The translations under genes and the position numbers were made by a program. Below the pieces are notes generated by a model. The model was not told the origin of the DNA, searched no databases, and saw only the letters and a list, made by a program, of their open reading frames with translations. From positions 620,001-684,000 of the forward strand of contig NZ_CP139368.1 in the NCBI RefSeq assembly GCF_034120055.1: a stretch of DNA of 64,000 bases, in the 5' to 3' direction. Below are positions 52,852 to 61,985 of this stretch, piece by piece (position 1 is the stretch's first letter; each line of letters starts with the position of its first letter). The stretch is from Microbacterium rhizosphaerae (GTDB lineage Bacteria; Actinomycetota; Actinomycetes; Actinomycetales; Microbacteriaceae).

Positions 52852-53113
52852 CAAGCCCCTCCCGGCCACGGCGGTCCCCGCGGGCATCACCGATCCGGTC
52901 ACGCAGGCGCGCGCCGAGCTCAAGGCCGCACTGGCCGCCATCGAGGTGAAGGCCAACGTGCCCAAGCGGGTGGCGGAGGCCACCGAGCGGCGCGTGGTCG
53001 TCCTTCGGCGCATCGCCAGGCGCAACCCCGCCGGCGTGACGGCCGCTGTCGTCGCCACCGCTGCGGTGGTCGGCGGCGTCGTGTGGGGATTGGTCCGCCT
53101 GTACACCCGTTAG
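52841..53113 (+). CDS. DUF3618 protein
   Basis: A 90-aa protein: a helical AELKAALAAIEVKANVPKRV segment and one membrane helix (GVTAAVVATAAVVGGVVWGLV) near the end, as in DUF3618. ATG at 52841 gives a better ribosome spacing (GAAGG) than the ATG at 52832. Last gene of the YtxH-holin-DUF3618 trio. Confidence 0.82.
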   Translation: MSSDKPLPATAVPAGITDPVTQARAELKAALAAIEVKANVPKRVAEATERRVVVLRRIARRNPAGVTAAVVATAAVVGGVVWGLVRLYTR

Positions 53114-53195
53114 GGGACGATCCGATAACGCCTGGGCCGGGGGGATGGTCCAGGCGGCGACCTCCCGGGGTATGCTCGAAAGCAAGGCAGTGGCA

Positions 53196-53321
53196 ATGGT
53201 GCGGACGCTGCCGACGGCACGAACCCCGTTTTCACACGCGATCGCGCGATCGGGACAAGAGCCTGTCGGCTGCTCGAACGTGGGGCGGCTGACGTGTCAC
53301 CACGAGAATCGACCCCCATGA
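53196..53321 (+). CDS. Possible leader peptide upstream of hemD, 41 aa
   Basis: A 41-codon frame with AAGG nine bases before its ATG and a TATGCT box at 53171-53176. Its TGA overlaps the hemD ATG (ATGA), the coupling seen in the true operons of this window. The product ([20 protein letters not shown] and so on) has no recognisable fold. It may be chance, a real small protein, or an upstream frame that sets hemD translation. Confidence 0.3.
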   Translation: MVRTLPTARTPFSHAIARSGQEPVGCSNVGRLTCHHENRPP

Positions 53322-54139
53322 ACACAGCCCCCCGCTCTCATACCGGCCCCCTCGACACGACGCCGCCCAAGCCGCTCGCCGGCTGGCGGGTGCTCGTGCC
53401 CCGTGGCGGCCCCTGGGGCGACGGGGTCGCGGCATCCCTCCGCGCGCAGGGAGCCGTGCCGGTCGTGGCGCCGCTCATCGATTTCGCCCCCGCTCACGAC
53501 GTCGCGCCGCTCGAGCAGGCGCTCGCCGACCTCGCCGCCGGCAAGTTCGACTGGCTGACGCTCACGAGCGCCACCACCGTCGACGTGCTCTACGCGTACC
53601 GCGCGAAGATCCCCGCGGCGACCAAGGTCGCGGCGGTGGGCGAGACGACCTCTGCGGCGCTGCAGGCCGCCGGCTATCGCGTCGACCTCGTGCCCGACCG
53701 CGACAACTCGGCCGCGGGGATGGCGGAGCAGCTGCTCGCCCTCGAACCGGAGGCGCGCGACATCCTGACCCTGCGCAGCGAGATCGCGAAGCCGGTCCTC
53801 ACCAAACGACTGATCGAGGCGGGCCATCGGGTCCGCAGCGTGGTCGCCTACCGCACCGTCGGGGTGCCCGTGACGGAGCGGATCATGCGGGATGTCACAT
53901 CCGGCCGCATCAACGCGATCCTCGTCACGAGCGGATCCGTGGCCCAGCAGGTGCACGATCAGTTCCCCGACCTTCCCGACGCCACCGTCGTCGCGGCGAT
54001 CGGCCCGCGCACGGCGAAGGATGCGCGCCGCATGGGGCTCGACGTCGACATCATCGCCGAGACGCAGACCGTCACCGCGCTGGTCGACGCCGTCTCGAAG
54101 CTCCCCCTCCCGCACGCCCTGGACGAGTTCCAGCCGTGA
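53318..54139 (+). CDS. hemD: Uroporphyrinogen-III synthase
   Basis: A 273-aa enzyme that closes hydroxymethylbilane to uroporphyrinogen III. The two-lobe fold is seen: [40 protein letters not shown], then [10 protein letters not shown] and [15 protein letters not shown] and [13 protein letters not shown]. The ATG at 53318 is chosen; an in-frame GTG at 53294 is possible. Its stop overlaps hemB (GTGA). The usual hemC partner is not upstream. Confidence 0.9.
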   Translation: MNTAPRSHTGPLDTTPPKPLAGWRVLVPRGGPWGDGVAASLRAQGAVPVVAPLIDFAPAHDVAPLEQALADLAAGKFDWLTLTSATTVDVLYAYRAKIPAATKVAAVGETTSAALQAAGYRVDLVPDRDNSAAGMAEQLLALEPEARDILTLRSEIAKPVLTKRLIEAGHRVRSVVAYRTVGVPVTERIMRDVTSGRINAILVTSGSVAQQVHDQFPDLPDATVVAAIGPRTAKDARRMGLDVDIIAETQTVTALVDAVSKLPLPHALDEFQP

Positions 54140-55119
54140 GTTTTCCGACCCACCGTCCGCGGAGGCTGCGGCAGTCTCCGGCCGTCCGCCGCCTCGCCCG
54201 CGAGACGCATCTCGTGCCGTCGCAGCTGGTGCTGCCGATGTTCGTCAGGGAGGGACTCGTCGAGCCGCAGCCGATCGGCTCGATGCCCGGCGTCGTGCAG
54301 CACTCCATGGATTCCCTGCGTCGCGCGGTAGCGGATGCCGCCGCATCCGGCATCGGCGGAGTCATGCTGTTCGGCGTGCCGGAGGTGCGCGACGCGCAGG
54401 GCTCCGGCGCCGACGATCCGGCCGGCATCCTCAACGTCGCGACCGCCGCGGTGGTCGAGGAGGTCGGCGATGCCCTCGTCGTGCAGACCGACCTGTGCCT
54501 CGACGAGTTCACCGATCACGGCCACTGCGGGGTCCTCGCGGCCGACGGCTCCGTCGACAACGACGCGACCCTCGAGCGGTACGCCGCGATGGGGCTCGCG
54601 CAGGCACGTGCCGGCTCTCAGATGCTCGGCCTGTCCGGCATGATGGACGGCCAGGTCGCGCACGTGCGCGCAGCGCTGGATGCCGAGGGCTTCAGCGACA
54701 CGTTGATCCTCGCCTACTCGGCGAAGTATGCCGGCGCGTTCTACGGCCCGTTCCGCGAGGCCGTCGACTCCCAGCTGAAGGGCGACCGCCGGACGTACCA
54801 GCTCGACCCGGCCAATGGCCGCGAGGGTGTGCGCGAGGCGCTGATCGACGCCGAGGAGGGCGCCGACATCGTCATGGTCAAGCCGGCGCTGCCGTACCTC
54901 GATGTGCTCGCCGAGGTGCGCGCATCCGTCGACATCCCGGTGTGGGCGTACCAGGTGTCGGGGGAGTACGCGATGGTCGAGGCTGCCGCAGCGCACGGCT
55001 GGATCTCGCGTGAGCCCGCGATGCTCGAGAGCCTGCTGTCGATCCGGCGCGCCGGGGCCGACGCCATCCTGACGTACTGGGCGGTCGAGGCCGCCCGGCT
55101 GCTGCGCCCGTCGCTGTGA
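54136..55119 (+). CDS. hemB: Delta-aminolevulinic acid dehydratase (porphobilinogen synthase)
   Basis: A 327-aa enzyme joining two ALA to porphobilinogen. The two Schiff-base lysines are Lys197 ([14 protein letters not shown]) and Lys249 ([10 protein letters not shown]). The metal region reads [18 protein letters not shown], with two Cys kept, consistent with a zinc- or mixed-metal enzyme. GTG start overlaps the hemD stop. Confidence 0.95.
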   Translation: MSFPTHRPRRLRQSPAVRRLARETHLVPSQLVLPMFVREGLVEPQPIGSMPGVVQHSMDSLRRAVADAAASGIGGVMLFGVPEVRDAQGSGADDPAGILNVATAAVVEEVGDALVVQTDLCLDEFTDHGHCGVLAADGSVDNDATLERYAAMGLAQARAGSQMLGLSGMMDGQVAHVRAALDAEGFSDTLILAYSAKYAGAFYGPFREAVDSQLKGDRRTYQLDPANGREGVREALIDAEEGADIVMVKPALPYLDVLAEVRASVDIPVWAYQVSGEYAMVEAAAAHGWISREPAMLESLLSIRRAGADAILTYWAVEAARLLRPSL

Positions 55120-55206
55120 CCGCACCCCACCCCCGCCACCGCACCCCCGCCACCCCGCCACCCCGCCACCCCGCCACCCCGCCCCCGCCACCGCCACCCC
55201 GCCCCG
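55120..55206. repeat. C-rich simple repeat after hemB
   Basis: Repeats of CCACCCCG and near variants run from just after the hemB stop. The strand is almost free of G in one direction, so it may form an unusual structure or act as a transcription pause or terminator. Copy number is likely unstable. Confidence 0.8.
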
Positions 55207-55227
55207 GTGACATGGCGACGCGTCGAC

Positions 55228-55326
55228 GTTCGGGATTCAGTCTGGGGGGGGCGGCAACGACCGGGGAGGTCCCTGGACTCACGGGTCCGCGACGCCGCAG
55301 GTTCGGGTGGAGACTGAATCGTGAAC
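55228..55326. repeat. 16-bp inverted repeat bracketing the hemL leader
   Basis: GTTCGGGATTCAGTCT (55228-55243) matches the reverse complement of 55311-55326 at 14 of 16 positions, with a perfect ten-base core GATTCAGTCT. The arms are 67 bases apart, and the right arm ends 30 bases before the hemL ATG. Confidence 0.7.
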
Positions 55327-55356
55327 ACCGAGAGCGTGGAGAGGAAGCATCTCAGC

Positions 55357-56685
55357 ATGACCGATCGCAACGATGAGCTGTTCGACGAGGCGCGACGCGT
55401 CATCCCGGGCGGGGTCAACTCGCCGGTGCGCGCGTACGGGTCCGTGGGCGGCAGCCCGCGCTTCCTCGCGTCCGCCCGCGGACCGTATGTGACGGATGCG
55501 GCGGGCCGCGAGTACGTCGACCTCGTCGCGTCGTGGGGTCCCGCGCTGCTCGGACACGCCGAGCCCGAGGTCGTCGAGGCGGTGCGGGAGGCCGCATCCC
55601 GCGGTCTCTCCTTCGGCGCGCCGACCGAGGGCGAGGTCGAGCTCGCCGAGCTGATCGCGGGGCGCGTCGTGTCGGGCGAGCGGCGGCCGGTGGATCGCGT
55701 GCGGCTCGTGTCGACGGGCACCGAGGCGACGATGACGGCGATCCGACTGGCCCGGGGTTACACCGGACGCGACCTGCTCATCAAGTTCGCCGGTCACTAC
55801 CACGGACACTCCGACGGGCTGCTGGCCGCGGCCGGATCCGGCGTCGCCACCCTCGCGCTCCCGGGCTCGGCCGGCGTCCCCGCGCCCATTGCGGCGCAGA
55901 CGCTCGTCCTGCCGTACAACGACCTGTCCGCGGTCGAGGAGGCCTTCGCCGTCCACGGCGACCGCATCGCCGCGATCATCGTCGAGGCCGCGGCGGCGAA
56001 CATGGGCGTCGTCCCACCGCTCCCGGGCTACAACGCCGCTCTCGCCGATCTCGCTCACAGCCACGGCGCGCTGCTCATCCTCGACGAGGTGCTCACGGGC
56101 TTCCGCGTGCACCCCGCCGGTTTCTGGGGACTGCAGCAGGAGCTCGGCGAGACCTACTTGCCCGACCTCTTCACGTTCGGCAAGGTCGTCGGCGGAGGGA
56201 TGCCGCTCGCCGCCCTCGGCGGTCGCGCCGATGTCATGGATGCCCTCGCCCCGGTCGGCCCGGTCTACCAGGCCGGCACGCTGAGCGGTAACCCGCTCTC
56301 GGTCGCCGCGGGCCTCGCGACGCTGCGGCTGGCGACGCCCGAGGTGTACGACCGGGTGGATGCCGCGGCATCCGCCGTCGCCGACGCCCTCGCGGGCGCG
56401 CTCGACATCGCCGGCGTCACGCACACGGTGCCGCGCGCCGGTTCACTCTTCGGGCTCGCTTTCCGCGACGAGGTGCCGACGACGTACGCCGAGGCGCAGG
56501 ATCAGGAGTCGTGGCGCTACGCGCCCTTCTTCCACGCCATGCTCGACGCTGGCGTCTCGCTTCCGCCGAGCGTGTTCGAAGCGTGGTTCCTCACGGCCGC
56601 GCACGACGAGGAGGCGCTCGGCCGCGTCGTCGGCGCGCTGCCCCGCGCCGCGCGCGCCGCCGCCGAGGCACAGGCCGCCCAGTGA
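55357..56685 (+). CDS. hemL: Glutamate-1-semialdehyde 2,1-aminomutase
   Basis: A 442-aa PLP enzyme making 5-aminolevulinate. [15 protein letters not shown] at the start, [42 protein letters not shown] and the PLP lysine Lys276 in [15 protein letters not shown] are all present. ATG at 55357 with GAGAGGAAG ahead is preferred; an in-frame GTG at 55321 lies inside the right arm of an inverted repeat. Stop overlaps cofD (GTGA). Confidence 0.95.
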   Translation: MTDRNDELFDEARRVIPGGVNSPVRAYGSVGGSPRFLASARGPYVTDAAGREYVDLVASWGPALLGHAEPEVVEAVREAASRGLSFGAPTEGEVELAELIAGRVVSGERRPVDRVRLVSTGTEATMTAIRLARGYTGRDLLIKFAGHYHGHSDGLLAAAGSGVATLALPGSAGVPAPIAAQTLVLPYNDLSAVEEAFAVHGDRIAAIIVEAAAANMGVVPPLPGYNAALADLAHSHGALLILDEVLTGFRVHPAGFWGLQQELGETYLPDLFTFGKVVGGGMPLAALGGRADVMDALAPVGPVYQAGTLSGNPLSVAAGLATLRLATPEVYDRVDAAASAVADALAGALDIAGVTHTVPRAGSLFGLAFRDEVPTTYAEAQDQESWRYAPFFHAMLDAGVSLPPSVFEAWFLTAAHDEEALGRVVGALPRAARAAAEAQAAQ

Positions 56686-57629
56686 CACGGACGGTCGTGC
56701 TGGCCGGCGGCGTCGGCGGGTCGAAGTTCACGCTCGGCGTGCGCGAGGCGCTCGGTGCCGACGCGGACACCACCGTCGTCGTCAATACGGGCGACGACCT
56801 GTGGCTCTCGGGCGTCCGCCTGCAGCCGGACGTCGACTCGATCGTCTACGCACTGGCGGGGGTCAACGACACCCAGCGCGGCTGGGGCCGCGCGGGAGAC
56901 TCGGAGCGCGTCAACGAGGAGCTGCAGGCGTGGGGCGCGGGATGGCCGTGGTTCACGCTCGGCGACCTCGACCTGGGCACGCATCTGGCCCGCACGGGCT
57001 GGCTGCGCGACGGTCTCACTCCCACGCAGGTGATCGAGCGGATGCAGCGGCGGTGGCCGCTCGGCGTGCGCCTGCTGCCCATGACCGACTCCGAGGTCGA
57101 CACGCACATCCTGCTCGCGGACGGCTCGCGGATGCACTTCCAGGAGTGGTGGACGCGCCACCGTGCCGCCCTCGAGCCGGCCGCGTTCGAGAACCCCGGC
57201 ATCGTGGACGCCGTGCCGGCGCCCGGCGTCGTGGAGGCGATCGCCGAGGCCGACGTGGTGCTGCTCGCGCCCTCGAACCCCGTCGTCTCCATCGGCCCGA
57301 TCCTCGCCGTGCCGGGCGTGCGCGAGGCTCTGCAGACCACGAAGGCGAACGTCGTCGGGGTCTCCGGGATCATCGGCGGACGAGTCGTGCGCGGCATGGC
57401 CGACGTCTGCCTGACCGCGATCGGCGTGGAGACCCGGGCCGATGCGGTGGCCGCCCATTACGGCGCCCGCTCCGCGGGCGGCATCCTCGACGCGTGGCTG
57501 ATCGCGGAAGAAGACGCATCCCTCGCCCCCGCGGTGGACGCACTCGGCATCCGCGCGGTCGTCGCGCCGCTCTGGATGACGGATGCGGCGGCCTCCGCCG
57601 CGATCGTCCGCGCTGCGCTCGACGCCTGA
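56682..57629 (+). CDS. cofD: 2-phospho-L-lactate transferase (F420 biosynthesis)
   Basis: A 315-aa CofD/FbiA. Features are [20 protein letters not shown] at the start, [40 protein letters not shown] and [23 protein letters not shown]. It adds the phospho-lactyl (or phosphoenolpyruvyl) group to the deazaflavin Fo. GTG start overlaps the hemL stop, so it is translated with a heme gene; no other F420 gene is in the window. Confidence 0.93.
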   Translation: MTRTVVLAGGVGGSKFTLGVREALGADADTTVVVNTGDDLWLSGVRLQPDVDSIVYALAGVNDTQRGWGRAGDSERVNEELQAWGAGWPWFTLGDLDLGTHLARTGWLRDGLTPTQVIERMQRRWPLGVRLLPMTDSEVDTHILLADGSRMHFQEWWTRHRAALEPAAFENPGIVDAVPAPGVVEAIAEADVVLLAPSNPVVSIGPILAVPGVREALQTTKANVVGVSGIIGGRVVRGMADVCLTAIGVETRADAVAAHYGARSAGGILDAWLIAEEDASLAPAVDALGIRAVVAPLWMTDAAASAAIVRAALDA

Positions 57630-57685
57630 ACGCCCTATTGGCGACGCGTCAATGAGGAGCTTCCGGCGGACGTAGGATCGCTCTC

Positions 57686-59140
57686 ATGCCTGAATCCGTG
57701 CCTGAGCGCACCCCTGCGACGGTCCCCACGCGTCCACACGGCGCCGGCGCGCCGCGCGGAGCCTCGGGGCGCGTGGGCCCGTCGTCGCGCCTGTCCACCT
57801 CGACGGTCGCCCGTTATGCGATCGGTTCGCTCGGCACGGGCGGCTTCGCCACGCTGCCCGGGCTCGTCCTCGTCTTCTACCTGACCGACACGCTGGGTGT
57901 CGCGGCATGGGCCGCGGGCATCGCCGTGTCGGCGGCCAAGGTGTGGGATGTGCTGATCGATCCGGTGATCGGCGGCTTCTCCGACACGAACCTGCACCGC
58001 ACGGGGTCCCGCCGCCGGGTCATGATCGTCGGCGCCGTCGCCCTGCCGGTCTTCTTCCTGCTGACCTTCGCCGTGCCGGCCGGGGTGTCGCCCGTCGTCG
58101 CGGGGCTGTGGGTCGCGATCGCGTTCATCCTCGCCTCGACCTCGTTCAGCCTGTTCCAGGTGCCGTACATCGCGCTGCCGGCCGAGCTGTCGGACCACTA
58201 CGACCAGCGCACGCGCCTGCTGACGACACGCGTCGCCGTGCTGAGCGTCGCGATCCTGCTGTTCGGCGCCGGCGGCCCGATCCTGCGGGGCATCGGCAAC
58301 GCGTACACGGGGTACCTCGTCATGGCACTCGTCGCGGGTCTGGTCATCGCCGCGGGCATGCTCATCGCGACGACGGTGGCTCCGAAGGGCGTGCCTCAGC
58401 CGGACGCCCCCGCGGTCCCCGTCTCGGAGGGCTACCGCGAGGGCTTCGCCGCCCTGCGCCGCAGCGCTCCGTTCCGCGCTCTGCTCGGCACGTTCGTGCT
58501 GCAGGCGCTCGCCACGGGCATGATGCTCGCGGCCGCGAACTACGTCGCCGTGTGGGTCATGCACTCGAGCGACGCCCTGACATTCCTCTTCGTCGCGCTG
58601 ATCGGCCCCGCCATCCTGTTCTCCCCGATCTGGAACGCGATCTCGCGACGCGCCGGCAAGGAGCGCTCGTACGTGGCGGCATCCATCGTCTTCACGCTCG
58701 CCGCAGCCTCGCTGAGCCTCGCCATCTGGTCGCCCGGCGCGTGGATGTACCTCTCCGTCGCGGTCGCCGGCGCGGCGTACGCCGGGATGCAGGCGCTGCC
58801 GATGGCGATGCTCCCCGACGTGATCTCGCACGACGCCCGCCGCACCGGAGCGCCGCGCGCCGGCGTCTTCGGAGGCATGTGGACCGCCGGCGAGACGACC
58901 GGCATGGCTCTGGGCGCCGCCGCGCTGACCGTCGTCCTGACGGTGACCGGCTACATCCAGACGACCGCAGGTCACAGCGTGGAGCAGCCGGCGAGCGCGG
59001 TCAACGGCATCGCCGCGGCCTTCGGCCTCATCCCCGCCGCGCTGACGCTGCTCAGCCTGCTGTTCCTCTCCCGCTACCGTCTGCGCCGCAGCGACATCGA
59101 CGGTCCCGACATCGACCTGCCCGAGGAGGCCATCGCATGA
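57686..59140 (+). CDS. GPH-family (MelB-like) major-facilitator transporter
   Basis: A 484-aa protein with 12 membrane helices after a 40-residue tail. VWDVLIDPVIGGFSDTNLHRTGSRRR is the loop 2-3 motif of GPH/MelB sugar-cation symporters; PYIALPAELSDHYDQRTRL is another. Substrate unknown. TAGGAT lies seven bases before the ATG (leaderless). ATGA overlap with the decarboxylase gene that follows suggests the two work together on one compound. Confidence 0.85.
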   Translation: MPESVPERTPATVPTRPHGAGAPRGASGRVGPSSRLSTSTVARYAIGSLGTGGFATLPGLVLVFYLTDTLGVAAWAAGIAVSAAKVWDVLIDPVIGGFSDTNLHRTGSRRRVMIVGAVALPVFFLLTFAVPAGVSPVVAGLWVAIAFILASTSFSLFQVPYIALPAELSDHYDQRTRLLTTRVAVLSVAILLFGAGGPILRGIGNAYTGYLVMALVAGLVIAAGMLIATTVAPKGVPQPDAPAVPVSEGYREGFAALRRSAPFRALLGTFVLQALATGMMLAAANYVAVWVMHSSDALTFLFVALIGPAILFSPIWNAISRRAGKERSYVAASIVFTLAAASLSLAIWSPGAWMYLSVAVAGAAYAGMQALPMAMLPDVISHDARRTGAPRAGVFGGMWTAGETTGMALGAAALTVVLTVTGYIQTTAGHSVEQPASAVNGIAAAFGLIPAALTLLSLLFLSRYRLRRSDIDGPDIDLPEEAIA

Positions 59141-60600
59141 TCGAACCCGCTGAGGTCGTCGCCCGGCTCGAGGCGCTGCGCGCCCTGGACGCGCCGACGC
59201 ACGGCGGCCGCCTGCTGTCGTACGTCTACGACTCGGGCCGTCCGGAGCTCGACGACGTTGCGGCGGCCGCGGTCCGCGCGATGCAGCCCGTCAACGGTCT
59301 CGACCCGACCACCTTCCGCTCGGTCGGGGTGATCGAGCGCGAGCTCGTCGACTTCGCGCGCGGGGTCTTCCACGCCGACGACGAGGTCGTCGGCACCGCG
59401 ACCTCCGGCGGCACGGAGAGCTGCCTGCTCGCCGTCAAGACGGCCCGTGATGCGTGGCGCGCGCGCGGCGGACGCGGGATGCCGCGGCTCGTCGCCCCGA
59501 CCACCGTGCACGCCGCGTTCCGCAAGGCGGCGGCGCTGTTCGACCTCGAGCTCGACCTCGTGCCCGTCGATCCCGCCACGGGTCGTCCCGATGCGGCCGA
59601 CATCGCCGGACGACTCGCACCCGACGTCGCGCTCGTCGTCATGAGCGCGCCGTCCTACCCCTACGCGACGCTCGACCCGATCCCCGAGGTCGCCACGGCC
59701 GCGATCGAGGCCGGCGTCGACCTGCACGTGGATGCCTGCATCGGCGGGTTCGCGCTCGCGTTCTGGCCGGAGCACGCCGCGGGCGCCCCCGCGTCACCGT
59801 GGGACTTCGCGGTTCCGGGCGTCACGAGCCTCTCCGCCGATCTGCACAAGTACGGCTACGCGCCGAAGGGCGTCTCGGTGCTGCTGCAGCGCGGCCGCGA
59901 TCGCCAGCGCCACCAGTGGTTCGCCACAAGCGCATGGCCCGGCTACCCCGTCGTCAACCCGACGCTGCTCGGCTCCCGCTCCGCCGGTCCGCTGGCGGCG
60001 GCGTGGGCGATCGCGTCGGTGCTCGGCGTCGCCGGCTTCCGCGAGCTCACGGCCTCGATGGCCGCCTCGACGGAGGCGATCGTGGATGCCGTGCACGCCA
60101 TCGACGGCCTCACCGTCGTGGGGCGGCCGACCGGTCCGATGGTCGCGCTCGCGGCGGATGCATCCGTCCCCGCCGAGCGCCGGGTCGACCCGCACCTCTG
60201 GGCCGACGAGATGCGGGTCCACGGCTTCGTGGTGCAGCTGCAGCCGGCATCCGTCCAGCCCGATCGATCGATGCTGCCGTCGACGGCGCACCTGACGATC
60301 ACGCCCGTTACGGAGCAGGTCGTGGACGACCTCGTCGTGGCGGCGGCCGCCGCGGCGGACGCGGTGCGCGGCATGCCGCACCTCGACGGCACCGCCCTGG
60401 CCGCGGGGCTCCTCGGCGGGGTCGCTCCGGCCGGCACGATCGACTCCGCTACCGCGGTCGCGATCCTCGGCGCCGCCGGACTGCTCGACCCCGCGGGGCT
60501 CGGTCCGCTGGCACCGGTGCTGTCCCTCGTCGAGGCGCTGCCGCCCGCGCTCGTGGAGCGCCTGCTGATCGAACTGCTCGCCGCCGGCCTCGAACGCTGA
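59137..60600 (+). CDS. PLP-dependent group II decarboxylase / sphingosine-phosphate lyase-like
   Basis: A 487-aa PLP enzyme. Features: GTATSGGTESCLLAVKTAR, VHAAFRKAAALF, HVDACIGGFALAF and the PLP lysine in LSADLHKYGYAPKG. These match the sphingosine-1-phosphate lyase/glutamate decarboxylase-like group. The last 85 residues form a helical extension beyond the enzyme fold. No membrane anchor. Coupled by ATGA to a GPH-type transporter, so it may act on the imported amine or amino acid. Confidence 0.82.
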   Translation: MIEPAEVVARLEALRALDAPTHGGRLLSYVYDSGRPELDDVAAAAVRAMQPVNGLDPTTFRSVGVIERELVDFARGVFHADDEVVGTATSGGTESCLLAVKTARDAWRARGGRGMPRLVAPTTVHAAFRKAAALFDLELDLVPVDPATGRPDAADIAGRLAPDVALVVMSAPSYPYATLDPIPEVATAAIEAGVDLHVDACIGGFALAFWPEHAAGAPASPWDFAVPGVTSLSADLHKYGYAPKGVSVLLQRGRDRQRHQWFATSAWPGYPVVNPTLLGSRSAGPLAAAWAIASVLGVAGFRELTASMAASTEAIVDAVHAIDGLTVVGRPTGPMVALAADASVPAERRVDPHLWADEMRVHGFVVQLQPASVQPDRSMLPSTAHLTITPVTEQVVDDLVVAAAAAADAVRGMPHLDGTALAAGLLGGVAPAGTIDSATAVAILGAAGLLDPAGLGPLAPVLSLVEALPPALVERLLIELLAAGLER

Positions 60601-60623
60601 CGGAGCTCACGGCCGGTGCCGGT

Positions 60624-60676
60624 CGCCGAGCGAGGCGGAACGCGGCTTCCCAGACCGCGTTCCGCCTCGCTCGGCG
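60624..60676. terminator. Bidirectional terminator with perfect 22-bp stem
   Basis: 60624-60645 is perfectly complementary to 60655-60676 with a nine-base loop. It lies between the convergent decarboxylase and beta-propeller genes. No U-tract on either side. Confidence 0.85.
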
Positions 60677-60682
60677 CATGCC

Positions 60683-61810
60683 TCAGTTCGCGACGATGCC
60701 CTCGCCACCGGCGGCGCCCGGCACGAGCACCGAGCCGATGGCCGTGAGCGTCCCGTCCGAGCCGACGCGGAACTCGTCGACCATACCGGCGAGTCCCGTC
60801 TGCACGTACAGGTACTGGCCGTCCGAGCTCACCGCGGCATCGACCGTGCCGGCATCCGTGTGGGTCACCCCGACGCTCGTGAGCGAACCGCTGCCGCCGA
60901 TCCGGTAGCCGCTGAGCGTGCCGGAGCCGGCGTTCGAGGCGTAGACGTACGAGCCGTCCACGACGATCCAGCAGGTCGCCGCCTGCCCGGTCGCGGCGAT
61001 GTCGAGCTGCGTCAGGCTGCCGTCCGCGCCGACGTGGAAGGTCGCCACCGAGTTCGTGGCGGCCTCACTCGCGACCACGTCGCCGGCGGCGTCGAACTGG
61101 AACCCGAACGGCACGGCGCCGGGGACGCTCGTGACCACGGGTGATGCCGACAGCCCGCGGTGGTCTGTGAGGAACACGTCGAACGAGCTCGTGTTGCCCT
61201 TCGTCGAGACGATGAGCTTCGAGCCGTCCGGGGTGAACGCGATCTGCGCGGGCGTGTGCGTGAACTCCGGCGTCGCGTTCGGGTCGAGCCCGAGGTCGCG
61301 GTGCCACGACGGGACGGCGACCAGGTGCCCGCCGAAGTTCAGGTAGCCCTGCACCGAGCCGCCGCCGCGCGCGTTCAGGACGAACACGCGATTGTCGTGG
61401 GCGGTGACACTGACGGGCGCCTGCCCCCACGAGCCGACGATCTCGCGATCGGCCAGCCGGCTGCCGTGGATCGAGAACGACGTGATCGTGTTGCTGCCGC
61501 CGTTCACGGCGAGCAGCGATCCCTCGCCGCGGGCGAGGCCGCTCTGCGATGCGAGGTGGTCGACGACCGAGCCGGCCAGCTGGACGCCGTTGCCGCCGGT
61601 CGCGTACGTGCCGGCCTGCTGCAGCGTGCCGTCGGCGAGCCGGTCGTAGGCGACCACGGCATTGCCGGACAGGCCATCGGTCTGCACGAATACGGCGCCG
61701 ACCGGGTCCTGCCCCGTGGACGCGTTGGCCGCGCCCGAGCCGAGCAGAGCTGTGGCGACCGCGGCGGCCGCTGCGACGCCGGCCGCCGAGATCTTGAGTG
61801 AGAGTCTCAT
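60683..61810 (-). CDS. Secreted beta-propeller (lactonase-like) protein
   Basis: A 375-aa exported protein. The signal peptide (LSLKISAAGVAAAAAVATALLGSGAANA) is followed by about seven strand-rich repeats with GAVFVQTD, NRVFVLNARGGG, IAFTPDGSKLIVSTK, SYVYASNAGSGTLSGYRI and QYLYVQTGLAGMVDEF, like the 6-phosphogluconolactonase-type propeller family. Catalysis is not evident; could be a binding protein. AAAGGAA precedes the ATG. It is divergent from a two-component system with a shared inverted repeat. Confidence 0.82.
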   Translation of the reverse strand: MRLSLKISAAGVAAAAAVATALLGSGAANASTGQDPVGAVFVQTDGLSGNAVVAYDRLADGTLQQAGTYATGGNGVQLAGSVVDHLASQSGLARGEGSLLAVNGGSNTITSFSIHGSRLADREIVGSWGQAPVSVTAHDNRVFVLNARGGGSVQGYLNFGGHLVAVPSWHRDLGLDPNATPEFTHTPAQIAFTPDGSKLIVSTKGNTSSFDVFLTDHRGLSASPVVTSVPGAVPFGFQFDAAGDVVASEAATNSVATFHVGADGSLTQLDIAATGQAATCWIVVDGSYVYASNAGSGTLSGYRIGGSGSLTSVGVTHTDAGTVDAAVSSDGQYLYVQTGLAGMVDEFRVGSDGTLTAIGSVLVPGAAGGEGIVAN

Positions 61811-61877
61811 GGTGGTTCCTTTCCAGGTGGATGCGATCACCGTCCCACCGCGAGCTCGGGCGGGGAACCGGCATCCG

Positions 61878-61916
61878 CTTACCGAACCGTGACGGTCCGT
61901 GTCACCGTTTCGTAAG
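61878..61916. promoter_or_regulatory. Inverted repeat between the propeller gene and the response regulator
   Basis: CTTACCGAACCGTGAC (61878-61893) matches the reverse complement of 61901-61916 at 13 of 16 positions. It lies upstream of both divergent genes and may be the binding site of the response regulator encoded next door. Confidence 0.5.
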
Positions 61917-61985
61917 GCGTGACGAACCGAGGACAGACGCGGGATTGCGCGGACACCCGCGGTACGGCGGACCTATCCTGAGCGC

